DNA of 39,260 nt from Chloroflexota bacterium. GTDB taxonomy: Bacteria > Chloroflexota > Limnocylindria > Limnocylindrales > CSP1-4. The notes under the pieces were generated by a model. It searched no databases and was not told the origin of the DNA. It was given only the letters and a program-made list of their open reading frames with translations. Positions 7,856-14,978 of this stretch are shown one piece after another. The DNA is taken from NCBI GenBank assembly GCA_005889475.1, contig VBGT01000013.1, forward strand, positions 1-39,260. The letters run 5' to 3'. Made by a program: the position numbers and the translations under genes. The stretch's first letter is position 1. Every line of letters begins with the position of its first letter.

Positions 7856-9061
7856 TCAGTTCGGGACGCCGAGGTACGGGAAAGACGGCAGGTAGGTGTG
7901 GCCCGAGGCGTTCGAGTTGTCGCTCGTCACGCAACCATTTGTGGTCACCGCGAGCTCCGCATCGATCACGTCAGCGGACAGCTTCCGCCCGTTGAACGGG
8001 AAGACCGCTCCGTTTGCCGTCGACCCGACCCGGTACGTGATGACGTCCGGCAGGAGGTAGTCAGCGATCGCGTTGGCCGTGGTCGCGTCGTAGTCCTGGC
8101 AGCCGAAAGCTGCGAAGGTGCCGAGGATGTGGTTGATGTTCTCCAGGGTCACGACGATGTCGCCGTGGAACGGCGAGGTCGACGAGTTCTGCTGCGAGGG
8201 CGCCGTGGTGTTGAACAGGTTCTTCACAGTCGCGAGATCAGCCGGAACCGGCTGCACGTACTTGTTGTTGAACACGGTGTTGATCGCCGGTCGACCCATC
8301 TGGTCGGCCTTGTGCCAGGCGCCGCCCTCCCAGTAGGAGGTTGTGCCCCACACCCCGATGTTCGTGGCGCCGATCGCATCGTTCGGCACCTCGAGCACCA
8401 TGGCGTTCGTGTTCAGGCCCGCGAAGAAGTCGCAGTTGCTGCCGGGCGGCGTGCCGCTGGTCGGGCAGACCCCGAGCTGGGCCGTCCCGACATGGAAGAC
8501 CGTGCCGAGGAAGCCGATCAGGTCGAAGAAGAACGGATCCGCGCGGACACCCGCGAAGACCTTCGCGTTGCCCGTGGCGGTGCCGATCCCGCTGCCACCG
8601 GTCCAGCCGGAGCCGACCTTGACGCCCTGCGCCAGGCTGCGAGCGTTGGCGCCCGAGTAGCGCCATACCGTATACGGCTGAGAGCCGCCCGAGGCAGCCC
8701 CGAAGCGCCAGACGTAGGCGAGGTCCTGCACGGCGTCGCCCGTGCGATCGACATTGATCACATAGCGGACGTTCGTGCCGAAGTTCGCAAACGGGTCGAC
8801 CGTGGGCAGGTTCACCGCCGGGTTCGTCGTCATCGCGAACACGGTCCGTGTCCTGGCCGCGTTGTTGAAGACATAGACGTCGTTGATGTCCCGATCGCCG
8901 TGGGTCGAGAGCAGATCGACGCTCGAGCCGATGGACACGTGGCCCAGCGCAGGGGCGTCGAGATGGTCCGCGCCGGTCACGAGGAGCGGAGCTCCCCCGA
9001 GGGCGAGGATGAGGCCGGCGACTGCGAACAGCGCGCCGGTGCGAAGTGAAAGCCGTTGCAT
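7856..9061 (-). CDS. DUF4331 exported protein
   Basis: The 401-residue secreted protein starts at the ATG at 9061 with an excellent Shine-Dalgarno (GGAGG, 8 nt upstream). A signal peptide covers about residues 1-30 (TGALFAVAGLILALGGAPLL). The mature part opens with GADHLDAPALGHV, a hallmark of DUF4331, followed by DINDVYVFNN. Later segments include YVINVDRTGDAVQDLAYVWR, FFFDLIGFLG, TNAMVLEVPNDAI and the C-terminal RKLSADVIDAELA. The biochemical role of the family is not established. Here it heads a three-gene operon with a TPR protein and a NicO exporter, divergent from an ECF sigma/anti-sigma pair. A role in extracytoplasmic metal handling or its sensing is an inference from this context only. 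Confidence 0.85.
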   Translation of the reverse strand: MQRLSLRTGALFAVAGLILALGGAPLLVTGADHLDAPALGHVSIGSSVDLLSTHGDRDINDVYVFNNAARTRTVFAMTTNPAVNLPTVDPFANFGTNVRYVINVDRTGDAVQDLAYVWRFGAASGGSQPYTVWRYSGANARSLAQGVKVGSGWTGGSGIGTATGNAKVFAGVRADPFFFDLIGFLGTVFHVGTAQLGVCPTSGTPPGSNCDFFAGLNTNAMVLEVPNDAIGATNIGVWGTTSYWEGGAWHKADQMGRPAINTVFNNKYVQPVPADLATVKNLFNTTAPSQQNSSTSPFHGDIVVTLENINHILGTFAAFGCQDYDATTANAIADYLLPDVITYRVGSTANGAVFPFNGRKLSADVIDAELAVTTNGCVTSDNSNASGHTYLPSFPYLGVPN

Positions 9062-9256
9062 CAGTTCCCCTCCAAGGCCAACCTCATCTGGGCAGCGGAC
9101 CGACGCGTCAGGGTCCCTTGCCAGGCCGAGGATTGGTGTGCGTCGAACGGGGCATTGGCGCCCGTCCTCGCTCCTGTTACGCGGCCCGGCACCTGCCGGA
9201 TCAACGCGGGGGTCCGATGCAGTCCGGGGCGGTTCGGAAGGGCCTCGGCGCATCGC

Positions 9257-9262
9257 TACACT
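9257..9262 (+). promoter_or_regulatory. -10-like box TACACT before the sigma-factor leader ORF
   Basis: TACACT ends 6 nt before a GTG at 9269, the same geometry as tmk. It would drive a transcript that begins at the small leader ORF and continues into the ECF sigma and anti-sigma genes. Confidence 0.45.
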
Positions 9263-9268
9263 CCCGTC

Positions 9269-9340
9269 GTGATGGGGGAGAAGGCGCCGTCGGAAGCCCG
9301 AATTGAACCGTTGGCGGCCGTGCTGCGAAGAAGCCGGTGA
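9269..9340 (+). CDS. Putative 22-23-residue leader ORF coupled to the sigma factor
   Basis: The frame GTG-ATG-GGG... encodes MGEKAPSEARIEPLAAVLRR plus two or three residues, then stops at TGA 9338-9340. The stop overlaps the sigma-factor GTG (9337) as GTGA. The start follows a TACACT box by 6 nt, so ribosomes could load on a leaderless 5' end, translate this ORF and reinitiate on the sigma gene, which has no visible Shine-Dalgarno of its own. No homology is recognised. It could equally be a chance frame in a short 5' leader. Confidence 0.35.
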   Translation: MMGEKAPSEARIEPLAAVLRRSR

Positions 9341-9954
9341 GCGATCCCGAGATCGCAGTTCGTGGTGCCGCCGGACCCGATGCAGACCGGACCGATCGGG
9401 CCTGGATGGAACGTCTTGCGAGCGGCGATCTCGGGGCGCTCGATCGACTCTATGAGCAGTACGGAGCAATGGCGTACGGAATTGCGTACCGCATCACCGG
9501 CGACAGATCGGCAGCCGAAGACGTCGTACAGGACGCGTTCCTGGGCGCCTGGCGCAATGCCGCTCGGTACGTCGATGCCCGCGGTACGGTCCGGACCTGG
9601 CTCCTGTCGATCGTCCACCATCGGGCGATCGATGCGATCCGGCGGCGACGGCCGACGGTCGAGCTCCCTGATTCGGACGCCGCCCTTCCCGACACCCTGA
9701 CCCTGCCCGACACGTGGGCCGACGTCGAGCTGCGGCTCGATCGAGCCGCGGTGCAGGTCGCGCTCGGTCGGATCTCCGACGTCCAGCGCGAGGCGATCGA
9801 GCTCGCCTATTTCGGTGGGCTCACCCAGACCGAGATCGCCGATCGGACGGGCGTGCCCCTGGGCACGGTCAAGGGCAGGCTCCGGCTCGGCCTCCAGGGC
9901 CTGCGGGCGGCATTGCTGCCGCCGGACGCGGCCGATCGGGCGAGCCGTGGCTGA
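9337..9954 (+). CDS. ECF-family RNA polymerase sigma factor
   Basis: The 205-residue sigma-70 family protein contains region 2 (GALDRLYEQYGAMAYGIAYR, AAEDVVQDAFLGAWRNAARY, TWLLSIVHHRAIDAIRRRR). Region 4 carries the helix-turn-helix ELAYFGGLTQTEIADRTGVP followed by LGTVKGRLRLGLQGLR. Regions 1 and 3 are absent, as in ECF sigma factors. It overlaps the downstream RskA-type anti-sigma gene by 8 nt, the classic genetic arrangement for a sigma and its membrane inhibitor. The GTG at 9337 is the first plausible start. The target regulon is likely to include the divergent DUF4331-TPR-NicO operon and its own promoter; that is inferred from position, and I could not identify a shared ECF promoter motif. 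Confidence 0.9.
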   Translation: MSDPEIAVRGAAGPDADRTDRAWMERLASGDLGALDRLYEQYGAMAYGIAYRITGDRSAAEDVVQDAFLGAWRNAARYVDARGTVRTWLLSIVHHRAIDAIRRRRPTVELPDSDAALPDTLTLPDTWADVELRLDRAAVQVALGRISDVQREAIELAYFGGLTQTEIADRTGVPLGTVKGRLRLGLQGLRAALLPPDAADRASRG

Positions 9955-10792
9955 GCAGCGGTTCGCCGGCATGACCTGCGCGGAAGCGGCCGAGCTCGCT
10001 CCTGCCTTCGTCCTGGGTGCACTCGGGGCCGCGGAGTCGGACGCCGTGCGACGGCACATGGCCGCGTGCCCGGAGCTGCACGCCGAGATGGCCGAGCTCC
10101 ATTCCGTGGTGCCGGCGCTGTTCGGGGCGGTTGAGCCCGTCGCACCGTCGGCCGGCCTGAAGGATCGGATCCTGGCGGCGGCGGCCATCGACCTGGCGGA
10201 GCGGGAGGGCGCTGGGTCGCGGCCCGCACCGTCACGGCCCAGCCCAACCCAGCCGCGCCCGGCCGAGGTGCCCCGACGCGGCACCGACTTCGGCAGCATC
10301 TTCCGCCGCCCGATCTGGTCGGCCGTGGCGATCGCCGCGGCGCTGGCGGTCGTCGCGCTCGGTGCCTGGAACGTCCAGTTGCGGGACCAGCTCACGGGTC
10401 TCGAGGCGTACCGCAACGGCGTCGTCCAGGTGCTCGATGCCGCAGCACAGCCGGGGGCGCAGCTCGCGGTCCTGACCGATCCGACGGGGAGTGGCGGGCC
10501 GTCGGGCCTCGCCGCTGTGGCCGTCGACGGCAGCGTGGCGATGGTCATGCGCGACCTGAAGCCGACAACCGGGACCCAGGTCTACGAGGCGTGGCTCATC
10601 GGTGCGAACCAGGTGCCCGTCGCGATCGGCGGGTTCAAGGTGGACCGCAGTGGCACGGCGTCGTTCGTCACGCCCCACCCGGCAATAGGTGAGGGCGTCG
10701 TGGTGGCGCTGACGCTCGAGGCCCAACCCGGTGCGACGACGCCGACCCCACCGATCCTCGCCGTCGGCACGGCGCACGCCCAGTCGTCCTGA
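9947..10792 (+). CDS. RskA-like anti-sigma factor
   Basis: The predicted product has 281 residues from the GTG at 9947; an ATG at 9971 is an alternative. The N-terminal cytoplasmic anti-sigma domain reads TCAEAAELAPAFVLGALGAA and RRHMAACPELHAEM. It keeps HxxxC but has no second Cys where zinc-binding anti-sigmas have HxxxCxxC. A proline-rich linker leads to one transmembrane helix (WSAVAIAAALAVVALGAW, about 120-140). The extracytoplasmic part matches RskA: VYEAWLIGANQVPVAIGG. Such proteins hold their ECF sigma factor inactive at the membrane until regulated proteolysis. The partner gene overlaps upstream. A hairpin covers its stop codon. Confidence 0.88.
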   Translation: MAEQRFAGMTCAEAAELAPAFVLGALGAAESDAVRRHMAACPELHAEMAELHSVVPALFGAVEPVAPSAGLKDRILAAAAIDLAEREGAGSRPAPSRPSPTQPRPAEVPRRGTDFGSIFRRPIWSAVAIAAALAVVALGAWNVQLRDQLTGLEAYRNGVVQVLDAAAQPGAQLAVLTDPTGSGGPSGLAAVAVDGSVAMVMRDLKPTTGTQVYEAWLIGANQVPVAIGGFKVDRSGTASFVTPHPAIGEGVVVALTLEAQPGATTPTPPILAVGTAHAQSS

Positions 10793-10807
10793 GCCGGCGA
10801 GCTCAGG
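10788..10807. terminator. Bidirectional hairpin covering two convergent stop codons
   Basis: CCTGAGC (10788-10794) and GCTCAGG (10801-10807) are perfect inverted arms around a 6-nt loop. The anti-sigma TGA (10790-10792) and the GGDEF gene's stop (10803-10805, minus) both lie inside the stem. It has no T-run, so the terminator role is inferred from position. Confidence 0.45.
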
Positions 10808-11843
10808 CCCCGGCGCTTCCTGAGGCGATCTCGGGACCCGTCCCGTTGCCCGCGTCGCGCGCGGCCTCGGCGAACGTCCCCGGGCCCGAAGCCTGCGCCG
10901 CGCGGAGGGCCGCCGTGGCGGCGCCCACGAGCTCGTCGCCCGTGCTTCCGTCGATGGGGAAGCGAGCCAGGCCGGCCGAGACGCTGAATCGCTTGTCCAG
11001 GGCTTTCGATCGCGCGGCGACGGCCTCCACGATCCGGCGCGCGACGGTCGTGCCCTTCTCGCCCGGCGCGACGACCATGAACTCGTCGCCGCCCCAACGC
11101 GCCACGGTGTCCACGTAGCGCACCGACTCGCCGACGACCGCCGCGATCTCTCGCAGCACGTCGTCCCCGGCCGCTCGTCCATTGGCGTCGTTGAAGCCGG
11201 TCAGGTTATCGACGTCGAACATGGCGAGCGTCACCTCCGAGCCCTGGCGTGCGGCACGCGCGAGCTCGAGGTCCATGACTCGCAAAGCTGTCCGGGCGTT
11301 CGCCAGGCCGGTGAGCAGGTCCGAGTTCGCGACGCGCTCGGCCCAGTCGATCCGCTCCGCAGCGTTGGTGGTAAGCCGCGCACGGTCGACGACGACAGCG
11401 ACGAGGTCGGCAATCGCGGCCACCCGCTCCGACACGAACGACTCCGCGGCAGCGTCAGCCTCCACGGAGAGCGCGCCGATCGGCTCTTCGATCCCCTCGC
11501 GGCCGATGACCACCGGCCATGCAGAGGTCACCTGTCCGGCGTCGCTGACCTCGCCGGTCGCCTGGATCCGCTCCTGGGCCGCGAGCTGGACCGGGTTGCC
11601 GTCACTCGCCACCTCCGCCTCGAGGCTCGAGCGTGCCGCCTCGTCGTAGCCCCGCGTGGCGGCCACCGCGAGCCCCCCGCGCTCCGCGTCCCACAGGTAC
11701 GCCGCGGCACGGTCGGCGCCGGTGGTGCGCAGCGTGATCTCGAGCAGCTCATCGAGCGTGACGTCGGGATCCGCGCTGCGGGCGACGGCGCGGATCGCGG
11801 CAAGGAGCAGGGGGTCGGGGGTCAAGGCCGCCCGATCGTACAC
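10803..11843 (-). CDS. GAF-GGDEF diguanylate cyclase
   Basis: The 346-residue protein has an N-terminal GAF-like sensor (about 20-165, with AAAYLWDAERGGLAVAATRG and PIGALSVEADAA) and a C-terminal GGDEF domain (about 175-330). The active-site motif is intact as RWGGDEF (GGDEF at 251-255). An RxxD inhibitory site (RYVD, 242-245) sits five residues before it, as in product-inhibited cyclases. DLLTGLANARTAL and LAMFDVDNLTGFND are the expected flanking blocks. It should condense two GTP to c-di-GMP in the cytoplasm under GAF control; the ligand is unknown. The GTG at 11843 is used; a TTG at 11825, 9 nt after a TACGAT box, is an alternative. It is divergent from darA. Confidence 0.88.
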   Translation of the reverse strand: MYDRAALTPDPLLLAAIRAVARSADPDVTLDELLEITLRTTGADRAAAYLWDAERGGLAVAATRGYDEAARSSLEAEVASDGNPVQLAAQERIQATGEVSDAGQVTSAWPVVIGREGIEEPIGALSVEADAAAESFVSERVAAIADLVAVVVDRARLTTNAAERIDWAERVANSDLLTGLANARTALRVMDLELARAARQGSEVTLAMFDVDNLTGFNDANGRAAGDDVLREIAAVVGESVRYVDTVARWGGDEFMVVAPGEKGTTVARRIVEAVAARSKALDKRFSVSAGLARFPIDGSTGDELVGAATAALRAAQASGPGTFAEAARDAGNGTGPEIASGSAGA

Positions 11844-11915
11844 GAGCCCGGAGGGCAGTCAATCGAACGGGCGATCTGACGGCCGCTGGACGCCGGAATC
11901 GAGAGCACTCGCCCG

Positions 11916-11921
11916 TATACT
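11916..11921 (+). promoter_or_regulatory. -10-like box TATACT of darA
   Basis: TATACT ends 7 nt before the GTG at 11929 with no Shine-Dalgarno, predicting a leaderless darA message. Confidence 0.5.
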
Positions 11922-11928
11922 CCCGGCC

Positions 11929-12258
11929 GTGAAGCTGATCGTGGCGATCATCCACAACGAGGACGCCGGCGCACTGGTCGACGGCCTTCTCGAGAAGGAG
12001 TATCGGGCCACGCGGCTGCACTCATCCGGCGGGTTCCTGAAGCAGTCGAACGCGACGATCGTGCTCGGCGTCGAGGATGACCGGGTCGAGGACGTGATGT
12101 CGATCGTCACCGAGCACTGCACCTCGCGGACCCAGGTCGTCAACCCGATGCCGCCGATCATGGAGCCTGGCGAGTTCTTCATGCCCTACCCGCTCGAGGT
12201 CGAGGTCGGCGGCGCCACGGTGTTCGTGCTGGCGGTCGATCGGTTCGAGCGGCTCTGA
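11929..12258 (+). CDS. darA: Cyclic-di-AMP receptor DarA (PII-like)
   Basis: The 109-residue cytoplasmic protein aligns throughout with DarA/YaaQ. It begins KLIVAIIHNEDAGALVDGLL, continues with RLHSSGGFLKQSNATIVLGV, then EDDRVEDVMSIV and ends PYPLEVEVGGATVFVLAVDR. DarA is a trimeric PII-like protein that binds c-di-AMP at subunit interfaces; the TTGGF-like loop (here HSSGGFLKQSN) is the nucleotide-binding region, and the output partner is not known in any organism to my knowledge. The start is a GTG placed 7 nt after TATACT. The divergent neighbour makes c-di-GMP, so two different nucleotide messengers meet at this promoter region. No c-di-AMP synthase is in the window. Confidence 0.93.
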   Translation: MKLIVAIIHNEDAGALVDGLLEKEYRATRLHSSGGFLKQSNATIVLGVEDDRVEDVMSIVTEHCTSRTQVVNPMPPIMEPGEFFMPYPLEVEVGGATVFVLAVDRFERL

Positions 12259-12422
12259 CGAAGGTCGGAGACGTCGGGCTGAGCGGCGCCGGCGCGGACT
12301 GGCTCGACGCTCTTGAGGCGGCCGCGCCGGACCCGGTCGCTGCGTTCCGGAACATCGAGGTCGGCAAGTTCATCACCGTAAGGCGTGAGGTCCGGCGACG
12401 TACGGCGACCGGGACTGCACCC
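12259..12422 (+). other. Coding-like stretch upstream of the DinB gene without a normal start
   Basis: The DinB reading frame is open through this interval. From a CTG at 12279 it reads LSGAGADWLDALEAAAPDPV and further to FRNIEVGKFIT, with coding-like GC-rich third positions up to about 12379; after that codon bias weakens. A GGAG lies 8 nt before the CTG. It has no ATG, GTG or TTG. It may be an N-terminal extension started at CTG, the remnant of a separate gene, or chance. Confidence 0.3.
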
Positions 12423-12872
12423 GTGATCTCGGCGCAGCTGGCGGCGCTTGCCGATGCGCTCGAGGCGATGGTGACGCGCCTGCCCGAGGACGCCTTCGCG
12501 GCGCCCGGCGGCGAGGGCAACTGGAGCGTCGCGCAGGCCATCGGCCACGCCGCCCATGCCCGCGCCGGCCTGTCCCTCGCCGGCGCACTTGCCGCCTCGG
12601 GCCGCTGGCCGACCGGCGTCCGGCCTGTCGTCCCGGGCGTGCCCGGCTCCCCGGGGGCCTCACGGCAGGAGCTGCGTCAGCGGATCGCACGGAGCCAGCT
12701 GGCCGTGGAGCGGGCGGCGCGCACGATCGCCGGCCACGAGACCGAGCCGTGCCCCCTCGAGCACCCCCTCGTCGGCAGGCTCCGCTGCGGGGAATGGCTG
12801 CTCTTCGCCGGCGTCCACGACCTCGTGCACCTCGAGCAGCTCCACGAGATCGAGGCCAGACTGGCGCCATGA
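12423..12872 (+). CDS. DinB-family protein
   Basis: The 149-residue product begins at a GTG (VISAQLAALADALEAMV) and has the four-helix DinB/YfiT layout. The core GNWSVAQAIGHAAHARAG and the C-terminal FAGVHDLVHLEQLHEIEA supply histidines expected to bind a divalent metal. Members include metal-dependent thiol transferases and hydrolases, but most, like this one, have no known substrate. Its stop overlaps the NUDIX start as ATGA, so the two are co-translated. Possible extension upstream to a CTG is described separately. Confidence 0.75.
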   Translation: MISAQLAALADALEAMVTRLPEDAFAAPGGEGNWSVAQAIGHAAHARAGLSLAGALAASGRWPTGVRPVVPGVPGSPGASRQELRQRIARSQLAVERAARTIAGHETEPCPLEHPLVGRLRCGEWLLFAGVHDLVHLEQLHEIEARLAP

Positions 12873-13387
12873 CCTTCCGACCGGACCTCGTGGGCTGCTG
12901 GATCTTCCGCGTCGCACCGGAGCAAGGGCTCGAGATCCTGCTCATCCACCGCGCCGCCGGACGCATCTACCCGGGAGTCTGGCAATGCGTGACCGGCGGC
13001 CTCGAGGGCGACGAGAAGGTCGTCGCCGGCGCGCTCCGCGAGCTGCACGAGGAGACAGGGATTGCCGGCGCCGACATCGAGGTCCTGTACGGCCTTGACC
13101 AGGTGAACCTGTTCCACGCCGAGCACACCGACACGCTCATGGCCGAGGCGGTGTTCGCGGTCCAGGTCGGCCCGACGGTCGAGCCGCGACTGTCCCACGA
13201 GCACGACGACCTGCGCTGGGTGACGCCGGCCGATGCCCGCGAGCTGGTCGTCTGGCCCGCCTATCGAAGCGCGATCGAGCAGGTCGAGTGGCTGATCGCG
13301 CATCCGCAGCACGCCGCGTGGCTGCGGGCCGGCGCGTGGGCCGTCGCGGGCTCGGCTCCGCCGGAGCCCGAGTCGACGACCGGCTAG
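12869..13387 (+). CDS. NUDIX hydrolase
   Basis: The 172-residue enzyme has a complete Nudix box, GGLEGDE followed seven residues later by RELHEETGI (G-x5-E-x7-REUxEExGU). This coordinates Mg2+ and cleaves a nucleoside-diphosphate-linked substrate. The N-terminal LVGCWIFRV and ILLIHRAAGRIYPGVWQCVT resemble NudB-like dATP/dihydroneopterin-triphosphate pyrophosphohydrolases, but the substrate is not determined by sequence. The ATG at 12869 overlaps the DinB stop (ATGA). Its TAG stop lies inside the TAGACT box of the next gene. Confidence 0.87.
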   Translation: MTFRPDLVGCWIFRVAPEQGLEILLIHRAAGRIYPGVWQCVTGGLEGDEKVVAGALRELHEETGIAGADIEVLYGLDQVNLFHAEHTDTLMAEAVFAVQVGPTVEPRLSHEHDDLRWVTPADARELVVWPAYRSAIEQVEWLIAHPQHAAWLRAGAWAVAGSAPPEPESTTG

Positions 13388-13390
13388 ACT
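13385..13390 (+). promoter_or_regulatory. -10-like box TAGACT of guaB3
   Basis: TAGACT overlaps the NUDIX stop codon. The transcript would have a leader of about 32 nt with a GAGGAGGG Shine-Dalgarno before the ATG at 13429. Confidence 0.4.
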
Positions 13391-13428
13391 TCCGCGCACG
13401 CGAGGACGCAGCGAGGAGGGTGCCGGCG

Positions 13429-14622
13429 ATGATCGAACAGGAGCTCGCCGCGGCGCCCGAGACTGGCGCCCGGCCCGTGCCCGCATTCGACTCCAAGGTC
13501 GATCGGCTTCGCCCGACCTACGGCTTCGACGACGTCTCGCTCGCGCCCGGCCTCGAGACGATCGAGCCGAACGACGTCGAGCTCGGCCAGACGTTCTGCG
13601 GCATCGAGCTCGCCATCCCGATCCTGGCTGCCGCGATGGACGCCGTCGTCGACCCGGGCTTCGCGGGCGCGCTGGCCAGGCTCGGCGGGCTGGCCGTCCT
13701 GAACCTCGAAGGCGTCCAGGCACGCTACGAGGACCCCGGCAGCATCCTCGAGCGGATCGCCGGCGCCGCCGACGAAGAGATCCAGGCCGTCCTCTCGGAG
13801 GCATACGCGGTGCCGGTTCGCGAGGACCTCGTCGCGCTCCGGATCCAGCAGATCCACGACGCCGGCTCGAAGGCGGCCGTGTCCGCGACCCCTGCCGCCG
13901 CACGACGCTGGGGCCCGTTCTGCGCCGAGCACGGCGCCGAGCTGTTCCTCGTCCAGTCGCAGGTCAGCTCGGCCCGCCACCTCGCGACCGACTACGACCC
14001 CCTGTCGCTTGACGACTTCACCCGGTTCATGCCGATCCCCGTCGCGGTCGGCAACACGACCAACGCCGAGGCGGCCTACCTGCTCATGGAGCAGGGCGCG
14101 GCAGCCGTGTTCGTCGGCGTCGGGCCGGGCGCGGCGTGCACGACCCGGGAGGTGCTCGGGATCGGCGTCCCCCAGGTGACCGCCGTCGCCGATGTCGCCG
14201 CGGCGCGAGATTCGTACCTGCGCGAGACCGGCCGCTACGTGCCGGTCGTGGCCGACGGCGGCATGCGCCGCGGCGGCGAGCTGGCCAAGGCGATCGCCGC
14301 GGGCGCGGACGCGCTGATGCTCGGGTCGCCGCTGGCGCGCGCCGCGGAGGCGCCGGGACGCGGCGTGAACTGGGGCATGGCGGCGCCCTCGCCGGTGCTC
14401 CCGCGCGGGACGCGGATCAAGGTCGGGATCGCAGGCTCGCTGGAGAAGATCCTCTTCGGCCCGGCGACCGTCAGCGACGGCTCGCAGAACCTCGTCGGCG
14501 CCCTCCGCCAGTCGATGGCGGCGCTGGGCGCACGGACGCTGCGCGACATGCAGGCCGCGGAGCTGGTCTACGCCCCGGCGATCCAGACCGAGGGCAAGAG
14601 CTGGCAGGGCCGAGGCCGCTGA
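13429..14622 (+). CDS. guaB3: GuaB3-family IMP dehydrogenase-related enzyme
   Basis: This is a 397-residue TIM-barrel enzyme of the IMPDH/GMP reductase superfamily, without the CBS pair of true IMPDH. It shows [11 protein letters not shown] near the N-terminus, the substrate-site segment [20 protein letters not shown], the catalytic loop [18 protein letters not shown] (nucleophilic Cys) and [20 protein letters not shown]. The end TEGKSWQ resembles other GuaB3 members. The family was long annotated as IMPDH-like; I recall a cyanobacterial member having GMP reductase activity, so either reaction is possible. A GAGGAGGG Shine-Dalgarno sits 9 nt before the ATG. guaA lies about 1 kb downstream, consistent with guanine nucleotide metabolism. 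Confidence 0.88.
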   Translation: MIEQELAAAPETGARPVPAFDSKVDRLRPTYGFDDVSLAPGLETIEPNDVELGQTFCGIELAIPILAAAMDAVVDPGFAGALARLGGLAVLNLEGVQARYEDPGSILERIAGAADEEIQAVLSEAYAVPVREDLVALRIQQIHDAGSKAAVSATPAAARRWGPFCAEHGAELFLVQSQVSSARHLATDYDPLSLDDFTRFMPIPVAVGNTTNAEAAYLLMEQGAAAVFVGVGPGAACTTREVLGIGVPQVTAVADVAAARDSYLRETGRYVPVVADGGMRRGGELAKAIAAGADALMLGSPLARAAEAPGRGVNWGMAAPSPVLPRGTRIKVGIAGSLEKILFGPATVSDGSQNLVGALRQSMAALGARTLRDMQAAELVYAPAIQTEGKSWQGRGR

Positions 14623-14978
14623 CGGACGAGCTCGGCGAGCAGCTCGCCGGCTGGGGGAAGGCGCTCCGCCTCGAGACACGCGGTCGGGTGAGCGGCCGCC
14701 CGGTCGAGGTCGCCCTGGGCTACGTCGACGAGCCCGACGGGAGCGTGCTGATCGCGGCCGGCAGCCCGGACGCCGCCTGGGCGCGCAACCTCGACGCCGA
14801 TCCCCGCTGCCGCGTGGCCGTCGGCGAGGAGACCTGGCCGGACGCCATCGCGGAGCCGGTCGCGGGCGCCGAATCGCAACGGGCGGTTCGCGAGCTGATC
14901 CTGAAATACGGCACGCCGGCCGAGCGGCTCGGCCGCGGCCCCGTCTATCGCCTCCGCCGCACCGGCGCGGCTGACTAG
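14619..14978 (+). CDS. Deazaflavin/FMN-dependent nitroreductase-family protein
   Basis: The frame encodes a split-barrel protein of the DDN/pyridoxamine-oxidase-like type: ALRLETRGRVSGRPVEVAL (the 'L-T-GR-SG-PR' cofactor block), then VLIAAGSPDAAWARNLDADP and CRVAVGEETW. The C-terminal YGTPAERLG and PVYRLRR complete the family pattern. No ATG, GTG or TTG precedes the conserved N-terminus in this frame close to it; the GTG at 14688 would cut into the motif. The CTG at 14619 overlaps the guaB3 stop as CTGA and would include the whole domain. I therefore give CTG as the likely start, an inference. The gene converges with the lipoprotein gene, their stops overlapping in CTAG. Confidence 0.65.
   Translation: MTDELGEQLAGWGKALRLETRGRVSGRPVEVALGYVDEPDGSVLIAAGSPDAAWARNLDADPRCRVAVGEETWPDAIAEPVAGAESQRAVRELILKYGTPAERLGRGPVYRLRRTGAAD

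Noticed and set aside
9062-9256. ECF-type promoter (GGAAC/CGTC-like) shared by DUF4331 and sigma genes
   Set aside because: Fragments such as GGGAC and CGTC occur but not at the required 16-17 nt spacing, so no claim is made.
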